Source of the DNA: CAZJQT01 sp964604415
Lineage (GTDB): Bacteria; Patescibacteriota; Saccharimonadia; Saccharimonadales; CAZJQT01
Assembly: GCA_964604415.1 (NCBI GenBank)
Contig: CAZRYT010000026.1
Span: forward strand, 1 to 6,566
Direction: 5' to 3'
DNA length: 6,566 nt
In this document: positions 5,966-6,566 of the stretch, piece by piece
How positions within the stretch are numbered: the first letter of the stretch is position 1
How the letters are laid out: each line of letters opens with the position of its first letter
Program-made: the position numbers and the translations under genes
Notes under the pieces: generated by a model
Seen by the model: only the letters and a program-made list of their open reading frames with translations
What the model was told of the DNA's origin: nothing
Database searches by the model: none

Positions 5966-6566
5966 TCACATATTTTCCACAAAAGTAGACGACCTAGACA
6001 CAACATAGTCAAACAATTGTTTCAGGAAGTTTTTTGGGGAAAATTGCTGGGCTTGTTGGTTGATGGCTCGATGGTCAAATTTACCGGCATCAAAAGACTG
6101 TAAGGCTTGGGCTAATGATTCTACTGACTGCTTGGCAAAGAACAGGCCAGTCTTGCCTTCAGTTATATAGTCCAAGGCACCGCCGGCTTTGTAGGCAATC
6201 ACTGGCGTGCCAGCGGCCAATGCCTCTACAGCTACGATGCCAAAATCATCGGTGGCAGGGAAGATAAAAGCCTGAGCACTGCGGAAATAATCAGCCATCT
6301 TACTATCTGAAGCACCGGTTACAAATTTGACGCTAGGTCCGGCCATTTTAACTAGTTTGTCATGATCCGGCCCATTGCCTATAACCGTCAAAGGCAAATT
6401 AAGCTTTGTGCAAGCTACCACGGCTAAATCAATGCGCTTATATGGTGTCTGGCGGCCAGCTACTACAAAACCCTCACGCTGCTCGTTGCCATTGGGTATA
6501 AAGCGCTCAACATCAACCGGCGGATGGATGACCGTGGCTTCGCGGTCATAGTATTTTTTGATTTGG
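5966..6566 (-). CDS. GT4-family glycosyltransferase, C-terminal 199 residues (N-terminus outside window)
   Basis: The minus-strand frame is open from the right edge (first full codon at 6565) to TGA at 5968-5966. The visible part is most of the donor-binding half of a GT-B enzyme. TVIHPPVDVERF (11-22 of the fragment) is the linker before the domain. FVVAGRQTPYKRID (33-46) holds the phosphate-contacting R38 and K43. TVIGNGPD (60-67) follows, then FPATDDFGIVAVEALAAG (102-119) and GTPVIAYKAGGALDYI (119-134). This resembles the WbaZ-like mannosyltransferase group of GT4, which builds polysaccharides from NDP-sugars at the cytoplasmic face. The first acidic residue of the E-x7-E motif is Asp here (D106, with E114). 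The fragment ends FSPKNFLKQLFDYVVSRSSTFVENM, normal for the family. It is the first visible gene of the minus-strand cluster, 76 bases before rmlA. The GTG at 6421 lies mid-domain and is not the true start. Sugar and acceptor are unknown. Confidence 0.9.
   Translation of the reverse strand, partial: QIKKYYDREATVIHPPVDVERFIPNGNEQREGFVVAGRQTPYKRIDLAVVACTKLNLPLTVIGNGPDHDKLVKMAGPSVKFVTGASDSKMADYFRSAQAFIFPATDDFGIVAVEALAAGTPVIAYKAGGALDYITEGKTGLFFAKQSVESLAQALQSFDAGKFDHRAINQQAQQFSPKNFLKQLFDYVVSRSSTFVENM

Noticed and set aside
5579..6103. Plus-strand open frames at 5579-5785 and 5912-6103.
   Set aside because: They are antisense to rmlA and to the GT4 gene respectively, with no domain and no reason to think they are translated.
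1..6566. CRISPR arrays, tRNA or rRNA genes, insertion sequences, integrases and toxin-antitoxin pairs were looked for.
   Set aside because: No short spaced direct repeats, RNA gene signatures, transposase motifs or terminal repeats were seen. The only notable repeat is the 43-bp inverted pair within the YfhO genes.

Overview
The window is a cell-envelope glycosylation locus. It encodes five proteins with almost no non-coding DNA. The best guess at its source is a small-genome bacterium with a Gram-positive-like or monoderm envelope, possibly a Patescibacteria (CPR) lineage such as Saccharibacteria. That guess rests on AT-rich composition by eye (not counted), tight packing, no Shine-Dalgarno sequence before any start, and the gene set; no marker gene is present. 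The code looks standard: the long frames contain no in-frame TGA, and TGA, TAA and TAG all serve as stops.

Layout. Minus strand, 1-1447: the N-terminal two thirds of a YfhO-family multi-spanning membrane protein, cut by the left edge. A 96-base gap then holds divergent promoters. Plus strand, 1544-3799: a complete second YfhO paralogue. It meets a convergent minus-strand cluster with no base between the stop codons. Read in transcription order from the right edge, that cluster is a GT4 glycosyltransferase (N-terminus outside the window), rmlA (glucose-1-phosphate thymidylyltransferase), a GtrA-family small membrane protein overlapping rmlA by 14 bases, and a soluble DPM1-like GT2 glycosyltransferase.

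How the genes may work together. GT2 plus GtrA plus YfhO matches the known three-component extracytoplasmic glycosylation scheme. In it, a GT2 enzyme charges undecaprenyl phosphate with a sugar on the cytoplasmic face, a GtrA protein is thought to flip the lipid-linked sugar, and a YfhO (GT-C type) enzyme transfers the sugar to an acceptor outside. CsbB/GtcA/YfhO on lipoteichoic acid is the model. Here one GT2/GtrA pair sits beside two YfhO paralogues, suggesting two acceptors or linkages. RmlA and the GT4 enzyme point to glycan assembly in the same neighbourhood.

The two most unusual points are these. First, the YfhO genes share a perfect 43-base inverted repeat at equivalent codons, flanking both promoters and both 5' ends, so inversion would exchange N-termini in frame. 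Second, all five visible starts lack a Shine-Dalgarno sequence and have a -10-like hexamer ending 6-9 bases upstream, as expected for leaderless mRNAs.
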